Under the pieces are notes generated by a model. It was not told the DNA's origin. It saw only the letters and a program-made list of their open reading frames with translations, and did no database searches. A program made the translations under genes and the position numbers. From Bathynomus jamesi (lineage: Eukaryota > Arthropoda > Malacostraca > Isopoda > Cirolanidae), in NCBI GenBank assembly GCA_023014485.1, contig JAJOZX010009073.1, positions 88,501 to 152,500 of the forward strand: 64,000 nucleotides of DNA, given 5' to 3'. Every line of letters begins with the position of its first letter. The first letter of the stretch is position 1. Below, in pieces: positions 41,635-52,259 of the stretch.

Positions 41635-44600
41635 TTAACCATAATGTGACTGTGTGCTTTGTGTGTGTCCTAGGAGGAGATGGGCTAGAATTACTTCTTT
41701 ATGATGGGACCTATGGAATGAGGAAGCCCAATATCCAAGTTGTGGTTTTATCCGATGGAGTTTGTTGTTTGTGGCCTGGTCCCAGATGGAATGGAAGTGG
41801 GAGCGGAGAGTTGGGAAGAAGTCAGTGAAAGGGAGGGGGCCAGGTGGAGACTGGCAATGAGCAAGCAGATTTTGGCTTACAGTCCACCTCCTCACCTGCT
41901 GGGAACCAGCAGAAGGTGACCATCTTGTGTTGGGATACTATTAACGAGTGGAAGGTTTGTTGGATGGTGCAGACTAGTGGGTGAGGGGGGTTAAATTTAT
42001 CAAGGGAGAGCAGTGCACTTTGAGAATCTGAGTAGATGACATAGGAGTTGGCAGATTGGGTTGCTTATGATGTCAAGGGCTTCCAGAAAAGCAAGAGGGA
42101 TGGCTCTAGAGAGCAGTTGGGTCAGTATCACACTGAGGCAGCTGTACCAACCTCTAATCAGGAACCATCCATATAGATGGGGACAGTGTTCAGGTGTCAG
42201 GTTACGTGTTCCTGGAAGAGTGATTTGTATACTGTAGCAATTGTAGTAGCTTTTGGCAGGGCACACAAGTCCCTGCAAAATTCGATAGGGGTGAGGAGCC
42301 AGGGAGGATGGACATGATATGAGAGAGGGGTGACTGAGGGTGGGGGCATGTTGGAAAGGTCCAGGAAAGAGCAGACTGCTTCAGTGAAGTGCCAGCTGTC
42401 CCTGGAGTGGAGGTTCTGAGATTGCCATGCACAGACGTGATGAGAGCAGCCACTGCATGTGAAGGTAGTTCCTCATGAGGAGCAGACCCCATCAGTGGGT
42501 GAGAGGGAGGTAGTTACATTCTGTTTGGAGGCTGGAAGCAGAGGAGCAGAAGGCACTGGTGGATAGGCAGAAGCCCCTATTAAGTACCAGGTCCAAAGTT
42601 CAGAGGGAAGTTGCATGGGAAAGGTGGTCTAGGAGAGTGAGGGGATGCTGGAGTAAGTGTTTCAGGTGCCTGAGGTGGGAAACCCAGTTGAGCCATTGGT
42701 CAAAGGTCACGCCTAGGAACCTCATGGTGGGCACCACTTTGAGGGGCTCACCGTATAGCATGACTGAAGGGGCAGGAATGGCTGTGGATCTTCTTCTGCT
42801 GAAGACCATGTTTTTGGGTTTAGAGGTGGACAAGTGGAAACCAACTGATGTCACCCACCTCTCCACCCAACAGATGGTGAGCTGAATTTGTCATTGAATG
42901 ATGGGCAGTTCCCACCTCGTGAACCATATCGCAAGGTCATCTGCATAGATGTAGGAATGGATGGTGGGTGGAAGGGATTTTGCTAATGTATTCATTACGA
43001 TTGAGAAACATATGACACTGAGGATGCTTCCCTGTGGGACCCCATCCTCTTGCTCAAAGGTGTCTGAGATTACTGAGCCCACCCATACTTGAAAAGTCCA
43101 GAAGGAGAGGAAGCCCTTGATAAAGGTCAGCAGACCTCTGACAAAATGCAAATTTTGGAGCTGACTGAGAATTATATATTGATGGGTGGTGTTGTAGGCC
43201 TTCTGGATGTCAAAAAAGTGGACACGACAAACTGTCCCCTATTGAAGGCATTCTACATACAGGGGGTCCTCGTTATCCGAGTCCCCACATTCATGCAGCA
43301 AATAAATGTAGAACTATATGGATAAATTCCCTGCACTTAAGAGGTTTCCGCAGATAATGTATGTGGAACACAGAAGCGCAATGGAAAACCATTTAAATTT
43401 CCCTTGGACTTGCTGACTCACTTGCTTTCCCCTACCACCACCATATTCCAACGTTCCTCTCCCAACCCTGACGCCACACACTCTGTCTCTCACTAACCAT
43501 TGCCAGTGCTGAACCCATCCACACTTTTCTGCAGCCATGACTTCAAAGTATACTACTAGTGGATTAAAAGTGTATTTTAGTGTTTAAAAAGTGTATTTTA
43601 CAAATGTTTTACCATAATTTTCAGTGTCATTTATTGTGTTAAGGTCCCAATTAAACCTTATTCTCATTATTTCTTATGGGTATTAGGTCCCCCGTTTTAA
43701 GTGGATTCACTCAAAGTGGTGATTTCTTGGTCCCTATTATCTTCAGATAATGAGGACCCCCTGTATCTCAGCTGAGCAGCAGGAGGGGGTCGGTAGTGGA
43801 ACAAAACTGTCTAAAGCCAGACTGGGTAGCTGGGAGAGAGTTAGTTTCCAAGGAGAAAGGAGTTATGCCGTGATCAACCCCCCCCCCCCCCCCCAAAGAT
43901 TTTGCAGACACATGTTATGCAATTGGTCTATAATTAGTCGGGTCAAGGGGGTCTTTGTATTACATGGGCCTCATTCCACTGAGGGGAAAGTGCCCTCAAT
44001 CCATATACGGTTGTACAGCTCAAGTAGGAACAGTTGCATACTAGGATGGGTTTGCATCATACAGTAAAGGATGCCATCTGGCCCAGGGGAAGGACACCAT
44101 CTAGAGGCCAGTGCCACCTGTAGCTCTCACATGGTGAAGAGCCAATTGGAGTTGTTGAGGGATGGTGAGCAGCTCTTGTTTGGGGCCAGAGCGTGGGGGC
44201 TGTCTGTGGAGGAGACAACAGCAAAGGTAGATGCTAGAAGATTCGACACTGACCAAGGTTCATAGAGAAGTCCAACATTAGTTCAGAGGACAGGATGTCG
44301 GGAGGGGGCATGCTGTCTCTCAGCACTCCATACCTTCTTCCAGACTGTAGGTGATGGTGTGGAGGTGATACCTGATACAAAGGTATGCCAGGAAGTTCAG
44401 CGCACTTTCTTCATTGAACAGCAAGCAATGGCTCTGCCCCACTGCATCTCCATGCAATGGGTAGGGGTTCGCGTATGATAAAATCATCAGGTAGCCCTCT
44501 TCTTGGCGTGAATGGCCTCCGAGCACTCTGAGTTCCACCAGAGTACTCGTTGGGTTCAGGGGTAGGCAGAAGATCGTGGGATGCTGGCGCTTGCTGCTGC

Positions 44601-45278
44601 AACAACAGTTGCCGCAAAGTACACATTGGAGGATGGAAAGTGAGCCATCATACAGTGTGAAGTGTTGTTCCCAAAAAGGGGCCAATTAGCTCTGGCCATT
44701 ATCCACTTCTCCAGTACCCAAATGGTCTGGTCATGCTGATTTAGTGCGAGGCAAACAGGGAAGTGGTCACTGCCATAGTCATCCCAAAGCACTTTCCAAG
44801 TCCAGGAGGCCATCCATCAAGATGAATGACAGATCTGTACAGGACAGGGTGCATCTGGTGGCATGGTAGTGTGTGGGAGAGCCATCATTGAGGCACTCAA
44901 AGGAGTTCAGCCATGAGGGTAATCAGGGTCAGAGCCACAAAAGTGGAGGTTGTCTCTCCCCACAGGGGGTGGTGAGTATTGAAATTGCCAAAGAGTAGGA
45001 AGGGCCTGGGGAGTCATTGAGCAACTTCAACCAGGTCATTGCGGGACTTGGGAGTGAGGGGGGTAGATCAAGCAGACTGTGTAGTGTTTGTCCAGGAAAA
45101 TCCTGGCAGCAATCGCCTGTAACAGGGATCTCATAGGGAGGTTGTGAAATGGGACTGTGCAGTGGATGAGGATGGCAGTCCCCATTCGTGTGCAGGTAGA
45201 TCGGGAGTTACTGCTAGAATATCCAGTGGGGCAGGGCAATGGTCTGGTTCCCAGGATTAGCTCCTGGAGACAAGACAT
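41635..45278 (-). pseudogene. LINE J ORF2: endonuclease and reverse transcriptase remnants
   Basis: Minus-strand order: MSCLQELILGTRPLPCPTGY (45278, endonuclease start region), GTAILIHCTVPFHNLP, the NFNTHHPLWGE block (near 44960), GSDHFPVCLALN (near 44770), KLPSPGPDGI-like remnant, then RT blocks: VDKVHFFDIQKAYN-like region (near 43210), EDGVPQGSILSVICFSIVMN (near 43040), YIYADDLAIWFT (42930, catalytic Asp pair intact), KPKNMVFSRRR and PTMRFLGVTFDQWLNWVSHL (42700). The tail has NNKLHRIKPQLGYWASSFHR and EVILAHLLLGHT (near 41700). Frames change repeatedly. It would nick DNA and copy RNA in active relatives. Confidence 0.8.
43260..43763. mobile_element. pogo/Tigger-type MITE, copy 2 (in LINE J)
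   Basis: TA at 43258-43259 and 43764-43765. Ends CAGGGGGTCCTCGTTATC and complement of CAGGGGGTCCTCATTATC, the same as at 33858-34440, in opposite orientation by internal sequence. It shares internal blocks such as GGACTTGCTG and TTAAACCTTATTCTCATTA. Confidence 0.88.
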
Positions 45279-45732
45279 ACTAGGTGAGCAGAGGCAATCG
45301 GGAATTTAGGCCTTCCTAATTCACGAACATTCCCCTACAGTTCCATTGTAGGATCATCACTTTCAGAGGGTCCATTGTTTGATGAGGGAAAAGTGGAGAG
45401 GGTGAAGGTGCTAGAGAGTTAGATTGTGGATGGAGATCTAGGTTCATGATCTACAGAAGCTAAGGCTAACAAAGACCCTAAGATCCACTCAAAGGATGGT
45501 GGTGGTGGGTAAGTTGGGGATGAACCAGGGTGTTCTCATGATAGGTGGAGATGGCACCAGGGGTGCAGCCAAGGTTACCCTGGTCACACCATGTAGGCAT
45601 GCCAGTGCCACATGAACTGGATCTTTGGATGTGGGGTTATCTGCTCCATGTCTCACCCGAGGTGGTGGCTTGTGTATGTCAGCTACAACTGTCAACATCT
45701 GCAAGGGTGAGTGAGAGGGTGAGAGGGTCATC

Positions 45733-47118
45733 TTAGGTGAGGTTGAGGTTAAGGGTGTAGGTACTGGAGCTCTTTTTTTTTAGATTTAGAAGAGGGGGAC
45801 TCACTCCAGCATCTCCACCTTGTTGATTTACCTCAGGTGCTAGGTTTGGGTATGTTCTCAGAGTGTGGTGAGAGTGGGGCTCTTGGGGGATGGGAACTGA
45901 GATTCCTGATTCTAAATCTCTGGAAAGTTTGTAATTTTGGAGATGCATGGTGGGGAGGCATGGCAGGGGGACAGGCAGCTGCCATGTCTGGCATGGGGCC
46001 CAATTGGGAAGGGGGATTAGTAGTTGAAAGGGGTTTGAGTGGCAGATTTGGATGGTGAGCCAAGGACAGCAGCATAAGAGACCCCTGACCTCACCTCCCA
46101 ACTCCACACACTGTCTCACGCCTCTCGGAGGCTGATGAAGTCCCCCACCCATTGGGCCCAGACCTACTTCTCAAACTTAAAATACATTTGTGAGATGAAG
46201 AAGGCACAGTTTCAGCATTTAGGCAAGTTGGGACATCATTCTAGGTGGGTGATATCCCCACAATGTATATATGCACAATAGTTGTGGTTGTTGACATATT
46301 GAACTGATGTGCCTAAACTTATTGCACTTAAAGCAATGGGTCGGGTCTGGAATGTATGGGCAGACCAAGAACTCGCATGATGCATCGTCTCCCATGCCTC
46401 GCACAATACCACCAGGAGGGACTAGAGTGTTGAATGTGAGGAGGCGTGGGGTGGGGGAGGAGGTACCTCCTTGATGAGACGTGAATTGATAGACCTTAAT
46501 GATACCCTCAGGTGTGGTCTTCTCATAACTTGTTCTAGGGTATCATCAATAAATGGGTAGCAAAGAGAGTGCCCTGACTCTGGTTCAGGCGAGGGTGCAG
46601 GGAAACAGTCACCAAGCATTTAAGGACTTCTGTGAGAGAGAGTAGGGCATTCATTTCTTCAAATGTTCATGATTTTATAACGTAACATCATAATGGCTAG
46701 AGTTGCTGCATGTGCAGATCACCTGAAATGTTCTTTCAGAGTTGGATGGTAGGGACTGAGAAGTGGGGCAAATAACTAAAAATTTGTGAATACTAGGTAG
46801 AGATAGGGAAGCTGTTAGTTCAAGGTGGACTGGGACATCTAATGGTCAACATGACAGACATGGGCACCAACTTCCCTGTCCATCATGGGTCAATGGCAGG
46901 TGAGAGGTGCATATAGAGTGAAAAGCCTGGTTTTGGGGTTTGGGGGCGAGTCTTTCATGGACCCTGTTGGCTTGCTCATTGGTGGCTGAGGGGAGCTGGG
47001 GTAGGACCCCTGTTCTAGAGGAGGTGTGTCCAAAGGCATGTTCAAGGTACAGGTTGCAGTTGGTAATGAGGGGAGAATGAGTGTGTTCTGCAGCCAGAGG
47101 AGGGGGCAACCCTGTCAT
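45733..47118 (-). pseudogene. LINE J ORF1 (gag-like) with CCHC zinc knuckle
   Basis: Minus strand: MTGLPPPLAAEHTHSPLITN at 47118 gives a proline-rich N-terminus (VLPQLPSATNEQANRVHERL). Further on, CFKCNKFRHISSIC (near 46330) is a C-x2-C-x4-H-x4-C knuckle, the nucleic-acid-binding motif of LINE and retroviral-type gag proteins. After a shift, pro-rich frames (46152-45733) follow. The protein would coat element RNA. Several shifts and stops. Confidence 0.65.
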
Positions 47119-47632
47119 GACATGGTCTTCCAGTAGTAGCGGACTCAGGGGGCCTGGTCACCCACCACCTGAGTTCTAGGATAAGTAGAAGTAGCTATCC
47201 ATACATTAATAGAGTAAAATGGACCCAGGGGCCATGAGAAAACTGCCTACTGGTAAGGAAGGGAGGCTGAGTGCAAACCACTGGGGGCAGGGTACCTCAT
47301 CCACAGGGGACACACCATTGGTTTAAAAACAGTGCCCATGATGTGAAAGTTTGCTCGCAAATACCACAAAGACCCCAGCCCCCTAATCCCATTGGTCCAG
47401 ACACCCAACCATCCAACACAGTGGTGCCCTAAGAGCATCACCTCCATAGGACAGCACTGGAAACCCAAAGTGGGAGCCAAAGACTTTATTGGCTCCTAGC
47501 CCATTCTCACCAGTAGCCTGTCCAGCATGGGTGACCCTTCCAGAGGCTAAGCCCTCACCAACATAACCCACTGGGTCAACATGAGAGCCCACCCACCACA
47601 ATAAGGTGGCCATAGGCAGGGGATATATATAT
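47119..47632 (-). other. LINE J 5' untranslated region candidate
   Basis: GC-rich, ends sharply at a TATATATATTATA stretch (47625-47637). It contains an open stretch read as VGGSHVDPVGYVGEGLASG in one frame, which could also be coding. No promoter motif recognised. Confidence 0.4.
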
Positions 47633-47637
47633 TATAC

Positions 47638-47743
47638 AGTACAGTAATCCCTTGTTTTATGCCAGGGTTCATGCTTGCGCAACCTGCATATAACAAAAAA
47701 CACATATATGAGTCATGATATAGTTACATTCCATTTACCCCAA
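47638..47743. repeat. pogo-type MITE fragment (left end only)
   Basis: TA followed by CAGTAATCCCTTGTTTTATG, then about 90 bp before the next element begins. The Tigger element at 47746 seems to have landed in it; no matching right end found. Confidence 0.45.
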
Positions 47744-47745
47744 TA

Positions 47746-48778
47746 CAGTAATCCCTTGATTAGTGCGGTTAATTAATCCTCCGATGTCACCGCATATATC
47801 AAAACCACATTAATCAAAGTTATGAACCAATGGAAATAATTATAATGAACCCTGGAAAATAAAAAACAATTTAGAATAATATTTATTTTAACTTTAAAGC
47901 ATTTATTTTTTACAGAGAAACGTATCTATAGTCGATTGAACATATATTTAAACTTTAAAGCATTTATTTTATAAAGAAAAACTAATCTAAAGTCGATTGA
48001 ACATTTATTTTTTACAGAAAAACTTATCTAAAGTCAATTGAACAGTGTTAGCTTTTTCTTTTCTGACAACATTTTGCGATAATCAATTTGCTTATCTAAA
48101 CCACGGCGAACGTTCATGCTTCTGTCTACATTTGGATCCATCTCGAGTAAAAGATGTTTGGCCTTCTCAATTGTCTGAAACAATTCTTCAAGTTCTTTCA
48201 CCGTGATTTCCTTAGAAATATTTTCTGTTTCTTCAGTTTCCTTTTCTTCTTCTTCATATGCCTGTTGATGCTCGATTCCAAGAAGATCTTCATCACTTAG
48301 GTCTTTGAATGTGAAGCCAATAATTCCCGAACATTTCCCGAATCGACATCCTCGAAGCCAAGGTCTCTTCCAATCATAGCAATATCATTAATGACTTCGT
48401 TGACAGGATTAATAAAACCGCCAAAATCATTTGCGCATTCAGGCAAAAGATTCTGCCAGACTGCTCTCATGCAGCTGGCTATCAATTTTTCCCACGACTC
48501 GTGAATGTTTGCAACTGCTTGTTTAATGTTAAATTGTTTCCAAAATTCATGTAGAGTGATTGCATCTACGTGTAAGACGTCTGTGCGCACTTGTGTCTGC
48601 CGATAAACTGAAGCGCAGTAGGGAAGGCGGGAGACGGTTTCAGCCCAGCTGGTTATTTGCCCGCCATTTTCAAACATTTTTGAACCGCACTATTCAAATT
48701 TTATACCGTAAATATCAAGGGATGGTCACAATAAATTTTTGCGCAGTAATCAAAACCGCACTAATCAAGGGATTACTG
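47746..48778 (-). mobile_element. Tigger/pogo-like element
   Basis: TA at 47744-47745 and 48779-48780. Ends CAGTAATCCCTTGATTAGTG and the exact complement CACTAATCAAGGGATTACTG, with similarity continuing to GCGGTT. Length 1033 bp. It contains three short repeats of AACTTTAAAGCATTTATTTT-type sequence (47890-48015) and the 3' half of a transposase gene on the minus strand. Confidence 0.9.
48034..48677 (-). pseudogene. Tigger/pogo transposase, C-terminal part
   Basis: Minus-strand frame from 48677 reads VDAITLHEFWKQFNIKQAVA, NIHESWEKLIASCMRAVWQN and LLPECANDFGGF, the region after the DDE core of pogo/Tigger transposases. One base shift near 48300 and the frame continues as DLSDEDLLGIEHQQAYEEEE, EITVKELEELFQ and HLLLEMDPNVDRS to a stop at 48034-48036. 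The DNA-binding CENPB domain and the DDE core are absent, so the element depends on others for movement. Upstream residues (GGQITSWAETVSRLPYCASV) are not clearly transposase. Confidence 0.8.
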
Positions 48779-48780
48779 TA

Positions 48781-49650
48781 CATCTGTTTACAAGTTACAT
48801 GGGCGTGTATATATAGCCTGATTTAACCTTATTAACAAGTATTAAGCTATAAATATAGTTAGTAATTAATATATATTAATATAATAATAATATATAAATA
48901 ATACATATGGTAATATAATAAAGAAATAAAATTTTACTAACCAAAATTAATGATGATTATGATGATGACGTGGAACTGGCATGCAATATTTATCTGTTCA
49001 AATTTATTGTTGTTTGAATGAATATTTTTTTTCTTTCCATCAAGAGCAAATTTCTGAACTGCCATATGACGATTCTTGGGCACCTCCAAACTCAATACAA
49101 TTTCCCCTGCCTCATTCATTGCCTTTTTTCTCCTCCACCCTTCCAGCATTCATATTTTACCTAACCCTGATCCCCTGTGAACCCCTTCTCACCGAGTCCT
49201 AACTCACATGCCACAGACTCTCCATTCCCCATTTCAGTACCCTTTTCACAATCTACACAAGCTAAGATTCAAAACTAGATCAGCACAAATTTTTTAAAAT
49301 TGTGGCAAATACTAAAAATTACTTAACACTTTTTCACAAGCAATTTAAGTCCAGAACAAAGGCTCTTAATGTACATACACTTAAATACTATACATACCCA
49401 CATGCTACATACATTAAACTGCTGCCACACATATATTAAGTCCCCGAGTAAATTACTTATTAACTTCAAGTATTAACATAAAATATATTACATAATAAAA
49501 TATTATTGTAATTAACGTAATGCTGCTATGGAAACTTTAAGTATTGATTTAATATTGAAATAAACTGTCTGTATAAGTGCAGTATGTATGATACTTTAAC
49601 ATTTGCAGCTGGCAGCAACATGCCCAGCACATCTCTTTTATGACTGGTTC
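48781..49650. other. AT-rich DNA without recognisable feature
   Basis: AATAATAATATATA-type simple sequence (48860-48925) and unique-looking AT-rich DNA. No gene or TE end recognised. Confidence 0.5.
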
Positions 49651-49651
49651 T

Positions 49652-49922
49652 TTATATGAGGTGCTTCTTGCAACAGTGACAAGTATGCAAATTTAAATTG
49701 AGAAAATGCGCGTTAAAGTCTTAAAGCTCACACACATGGTCCACTCCCCCCCCCCCCCCTATCTAAAACAATGGAAAATTATCGGGTGATAAAGACAAGT
49801 CCGCCATATGGGGCCAATATATTAGGATAGACAAAGGATAAACCCTTCTGGTACCATAAAAAAGATTTTTGGGGGGGACCATGGGGGGCTCATCACTGTT
49901 GCACAGAGTGCCTCATATCAAG
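49652..49922. repeat. MITE with about 28-bp imperfect inverted repeats
   Basis: ATATGAGGTGCTTCTTGCAA then CAGTGA on the left; TCACTGTTGCACAGAGTGCC then TCATAT on the right. The interior holds a poly-C run (49747-49759). Target duplication not clear. Confidence 0.55.
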
Positions 49923-50033
49923 TTGTCTTTCTCATACTAGTCTGGAATTTTACATTTTTATAAGGATGTTTTCTAAATTTGTTTTTTTACAAGTTTTTAC
50001 TGTTTATACTTGTAGTTATATATTACTTTATAT

Positions 50034-50318
50034 CCCCGCAAGGGGGTTCTAAGCTCGTGCTCTTGAGTGCTCTTTGTGCTCGTTTGTACGTGCTTGTTCC
50101 TGGAGGTTTCACGTGCGCCCTCCCAGCCCTAGCACCCAAGGATGATGGGGCTTGACCCTGCAGTCCTTGTCATCCTTTGGTCTTTTTCCACTTCGACTGT
50201 CCCCTCCACCCTTTCTTTTTCCTCTGTCTTTCCTCTCACTTTTTCTTTGTTTTTCCGCCAAGATATGCCCTTTTAAATAGAGGCAAATCAGTTCTTCCCA
50301 AACTTAAAAAAAAAAATA
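50034..50318 (+). mobile_element. Retroposon S, copy 2, with 14-bp target duplication
   Basis: ATATTACTTTATAT at 50020-50033 is repeated at 50319-50332. The body starts CCCCGCAAGGGGGTTCTAAG and ends in an A-rich tail, as expected for LINE-driven retroposition. Compared with copy 1 (37064-37340) it has an eight-base insertion near 50168 (CATCCTTT) and few substitutions. Both copies start at the same base, unlike randomly 5'-truncated LINEs, so it behaves as a SINE. No tRNA-type A/B boxes found; a 7SL, 5S or snRNA origin was not recognised either. Confidence 0.82.
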
Positions 50319-50439
50319 ATATTACTTTATATATATATATATATATACAGGGCATCCCAAAAAAATGTATACACACTTTAACAGCTGATAGCTCAATTGA
50401 TGTTTCTTTCTTTCCAAGTTAAACCCATTAGAATTAATA

Positions 50440-50904
50440 ATGGCAGTCAGACTAAGCTTTGAACAAAGGAAATTCATTATAAAATGCTACTGGAAGTGTG
50501 AAAACGCAGTTGAAGTGCAAAGACAGTTTAGGAGGGAGTTTCAAACAGATCCACCAACGCGACTTACCATCACTCAAATTAGAGATAAGTTTGAAGCCGA
50601 TGGAACTGTTCAGAATGTCCACAAGAAGCGTTCCGGAAGACCACGGACATCGACAAGCCCCACAAAGCAAGAAAGAGTACTGGAAACGTATCACCAAAGT
50701 CCAAGAAAATCTGTGCAGCAAGCGAGTCGTGAGGTAGGAATTTCAGAATCGTCTGTCCAACGCATTTTGAAGCGCTGTCAATGGAAAAGTTACATTCCAA
50801 GATTAGTCCATGCTATTAATGAAGATGATCCAGACCGAAGAGTGGAGTATTGCGAGTGGTACTTGGCACGATGTGGATGTGGATTGGACGAAGGGGTTTC
50901 GTAG
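50440..50904 (+). CDS. Mariner DNA-binding domain protein (deletion derivative, 154 residues)
   Basis: Open frame from ATG 50440 to a stop at 50902-50904. Residues 1-110 form the bipartite helix-turn-helix module of mariner transposases: [45 protein letters not shown] (the hook-like linker), then [20 protein letters not shown] with [10 protein letters not shown]. After [11 protein letters not shown] the sequence jumps over the first and second catalytic Asp to the block just before the third, in a different frame. The third-Asp block is read at 50885-51137 as [20 protein letters not shown] and FLWGYLKDKVY. The predicted product binds terminal repeats without cutting, so it could act as a competitor of full-length transposase; this is inference. 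Whether it is transcribed is unknown. Confidence 0.7.
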   Translation: MAVRLSFEQRKFIIKCYWKCENAVEVQRQFRREFQTDPPTRLTITQIRDKFEADGTVQNVHKKRSGRPRTSTSPTKQERVLETYHQSPRKSVQQASREVGISESSVQRILKRCQWKSYIPRLVHAINEDDPDRRVEYCEWYLARCGCGLDEGVS

Positions 50905-51137
50905 AATACCCTCCGCGTTCACCAGACCTCACACCACTAGACTTTTTTTTATGGGGATACTTAAAAGACAAAGTCTACGCTATAAAACCTGCAACAGTCG
51001 CTGAATTGAGAGCAGCCATTGAACGAGAATGCACACAAATACCAAACGAAATGTTTCGTGATGTTTGCGATTCCATTGCTTCGCGTTATCAGCAGTGCCT
51101 GGACCAGAACGGACGTCAGTTTGAAAACAGGCATTGA
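50881..51137 (+). pseudogene. Mariner transposase C-terminal part of the deletion derivative
   Basis: Contains SPDLTPLDFFLWGYLKD with the third catalytic Asp intact, then ATVAELRAAIERECTQIPNE and CDSIASRYQQCLDQNGRQFE to a stop at 51135-51137. It lacks its own start and is out of frame with the N-terminal part by one base. Confidence 0.85.
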
Positions 51138-51250
51138 CAAAACAATTAAATAATGTCTGTAGATTCTATTATATTTTGATGAAATGTATTTTAATAAACA
51201 CTGCCTTTATAAGTATTTAAAGTGTGTATACATTTTTTTGGGATGCCCTG

Positions 51251-51296
<46 letters not shown>

Positions 51297-51299
<3 letters not shown>

Positions 51300-52221
51300 G
51301 GTGGGCGGAAAGTAGCTCCCTATTTTGGATTGGTAAAAAAATACGTATATTATCCATTTATTTCAGAAGAAATAATATGAAAAGGTAGGCATACATGGTA
51401 GGTTTTCTCTAAAATTCAATGTGGGCTCCAACTCTTTCCACCAGCTTCTGGAGCCGCCCAGGAATGGCGTCCACTGACTTTAGCAGGAACTCCGGCGGGA
51501 TGGAGGACATGACTTCCCGAATTCAGTCCTCCAGTTCTTCCAATGTCCTCGGTTTGGTGCGGTAGACTTCTTCCTTTACCCACCCCCAAAGAAAAAAGTC
51601 GCACGGTGTCAAGTCGGGGCTCCTGGCTGGCCATTGATGTGGACCACGACGACCCATCCAACGCCCAGGGAAGTGGGCATCCAGCCACTCACGGACAACA
51701 AGAGCGAAGTGCGGAGGGGCGCCATCTTGCATAAATATCAGATCGTCGATGTTCTCCCATGTGCTGACAACCGGCCAGACCTCGTTTCGCAACATAGCAA
51801 GGTACCGCTCAGCATTCATGGTGTTGCGCAGAAGGAACGGGCCCACAACCTGATCTGAGGTCATACCACACCACACCGTTACACTGAACCGATTCTGCCA
51901 TTTTTCAGCGGTAACCGTGCGACTTCTTTCTTTGGGGGTGGGTAAAGGAAGAAGTCTACCGCACCAAACCGAGGACACTGGAAGAACTGGAGGACCGAAT
52001 TCGGGAAGTCATGTCCTCCATCCCGCCGGAGTTCCTGCTAAAGTCAGTGGACGCCATTCCTGGGCGGCTCCAGAAGCTGGTGGAAAGAGTTGGAGCCCAC
52101 ATTGAATTTTAGAGAAAACCTACCATGTATGCCTACCTTTTCATATTATTTCTTCTGAAATAAATGGATAATATACGTATTTTTTTACCAATCCAAAATA
52201 GGGAGCTACTTTCCGCCCACC

Positions 52222-52224
<3 letters not shown>
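51297..52224. mobile_element. Mariner foldback element with 310-bp inverted arms
   Basis: Arms 51297-51606 and 51915-52224 are near-perfect reverse complements, from CAGGGTGGGCGGAAAGTAGC at the tips. The arms contain the mariner terminal repeat plus the last part of the transposase gene; the 308-bp centre holds more of the gene once. Flanked by TA repeats. It arose probably by duplication and inversion of one end. Confidence 0.92.
51409..51910 (-). pseudogene. Mariner DD41D transposase in the foldback element
   Basis: Minus strand: AEKWQNRFSVTVWCGMTSDQ (51905), VVGPFLLRNTMNAERYLAML, IFMQDGAPPHFALVVREWL (second Asp), WMGRRGPHQWPARSPDLTPC and DFFLWGWVKEEVY (third Asp; 41 residues between). It ends with RLQKLVERVGAHIEF and a stop at 51409-51411. 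One TGA near 51522 replaces CGA; the opposite arm keeps CGA (51998-52000). The N-terminal DNA-binding domain and first Asp are missing. The frame upstream of 51910 on this strand is only the mirror arm and not protein-coding in nature. Confidence 0.85.

Positions 52225-52259
<35 letters not shown>

Larger units (their letters stand above)
41290..47632 (-). mobile_element. LINE J: near-full-length Jockey-type retrotransposon, broken
   Basis: About 6.3 kb on the minus strand: 5' untranslated part (47632-47119), gag-like ORF1 (about 47118-46200, possibly to 45733), endonuclease (about 45280-44550), reverse transcriptase (about 43900-42590) and C-terminal part (to 41635). It is clearly G-rich on the plus strand and GC-richer than all neighbours. 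A 504-bp MITE (43260-43763) interrupts the RT. It contains poly-C at 43879-43894. The 3' end is placed only approximately, near the Tc1-like copy 2. Confidence 0.8.
50348..51250 (+). mobile_element. Mariner-like element with internal deletion
   Basis: Ends CAGGGCATCCCAAAAAAATG and exact complement CATTTTTTTGGGATGCCCTG, continuing to TATACACACTTTAA (about 34 bp). Flanked by TA repeats on both sides. 903 bp, about 0.4 kb less than a full mariner; the missing part is the centre of the gene. Confidence 0.92.

Noticed and set aside
41646..46058. Plus-strand frames in the LINE J region
   Set aside because: The G-rich strand lacks stops by composition; gag, endonuclease and RT motifs are all on the minus strand.
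51523..51978. Single 151-residue transposase frame beginning MSSVWCGRLL
   Set aside because: The first 25 residues come from reading into the mirror arm of the foldback; the true mariner sequence starts at AEKWQNR.
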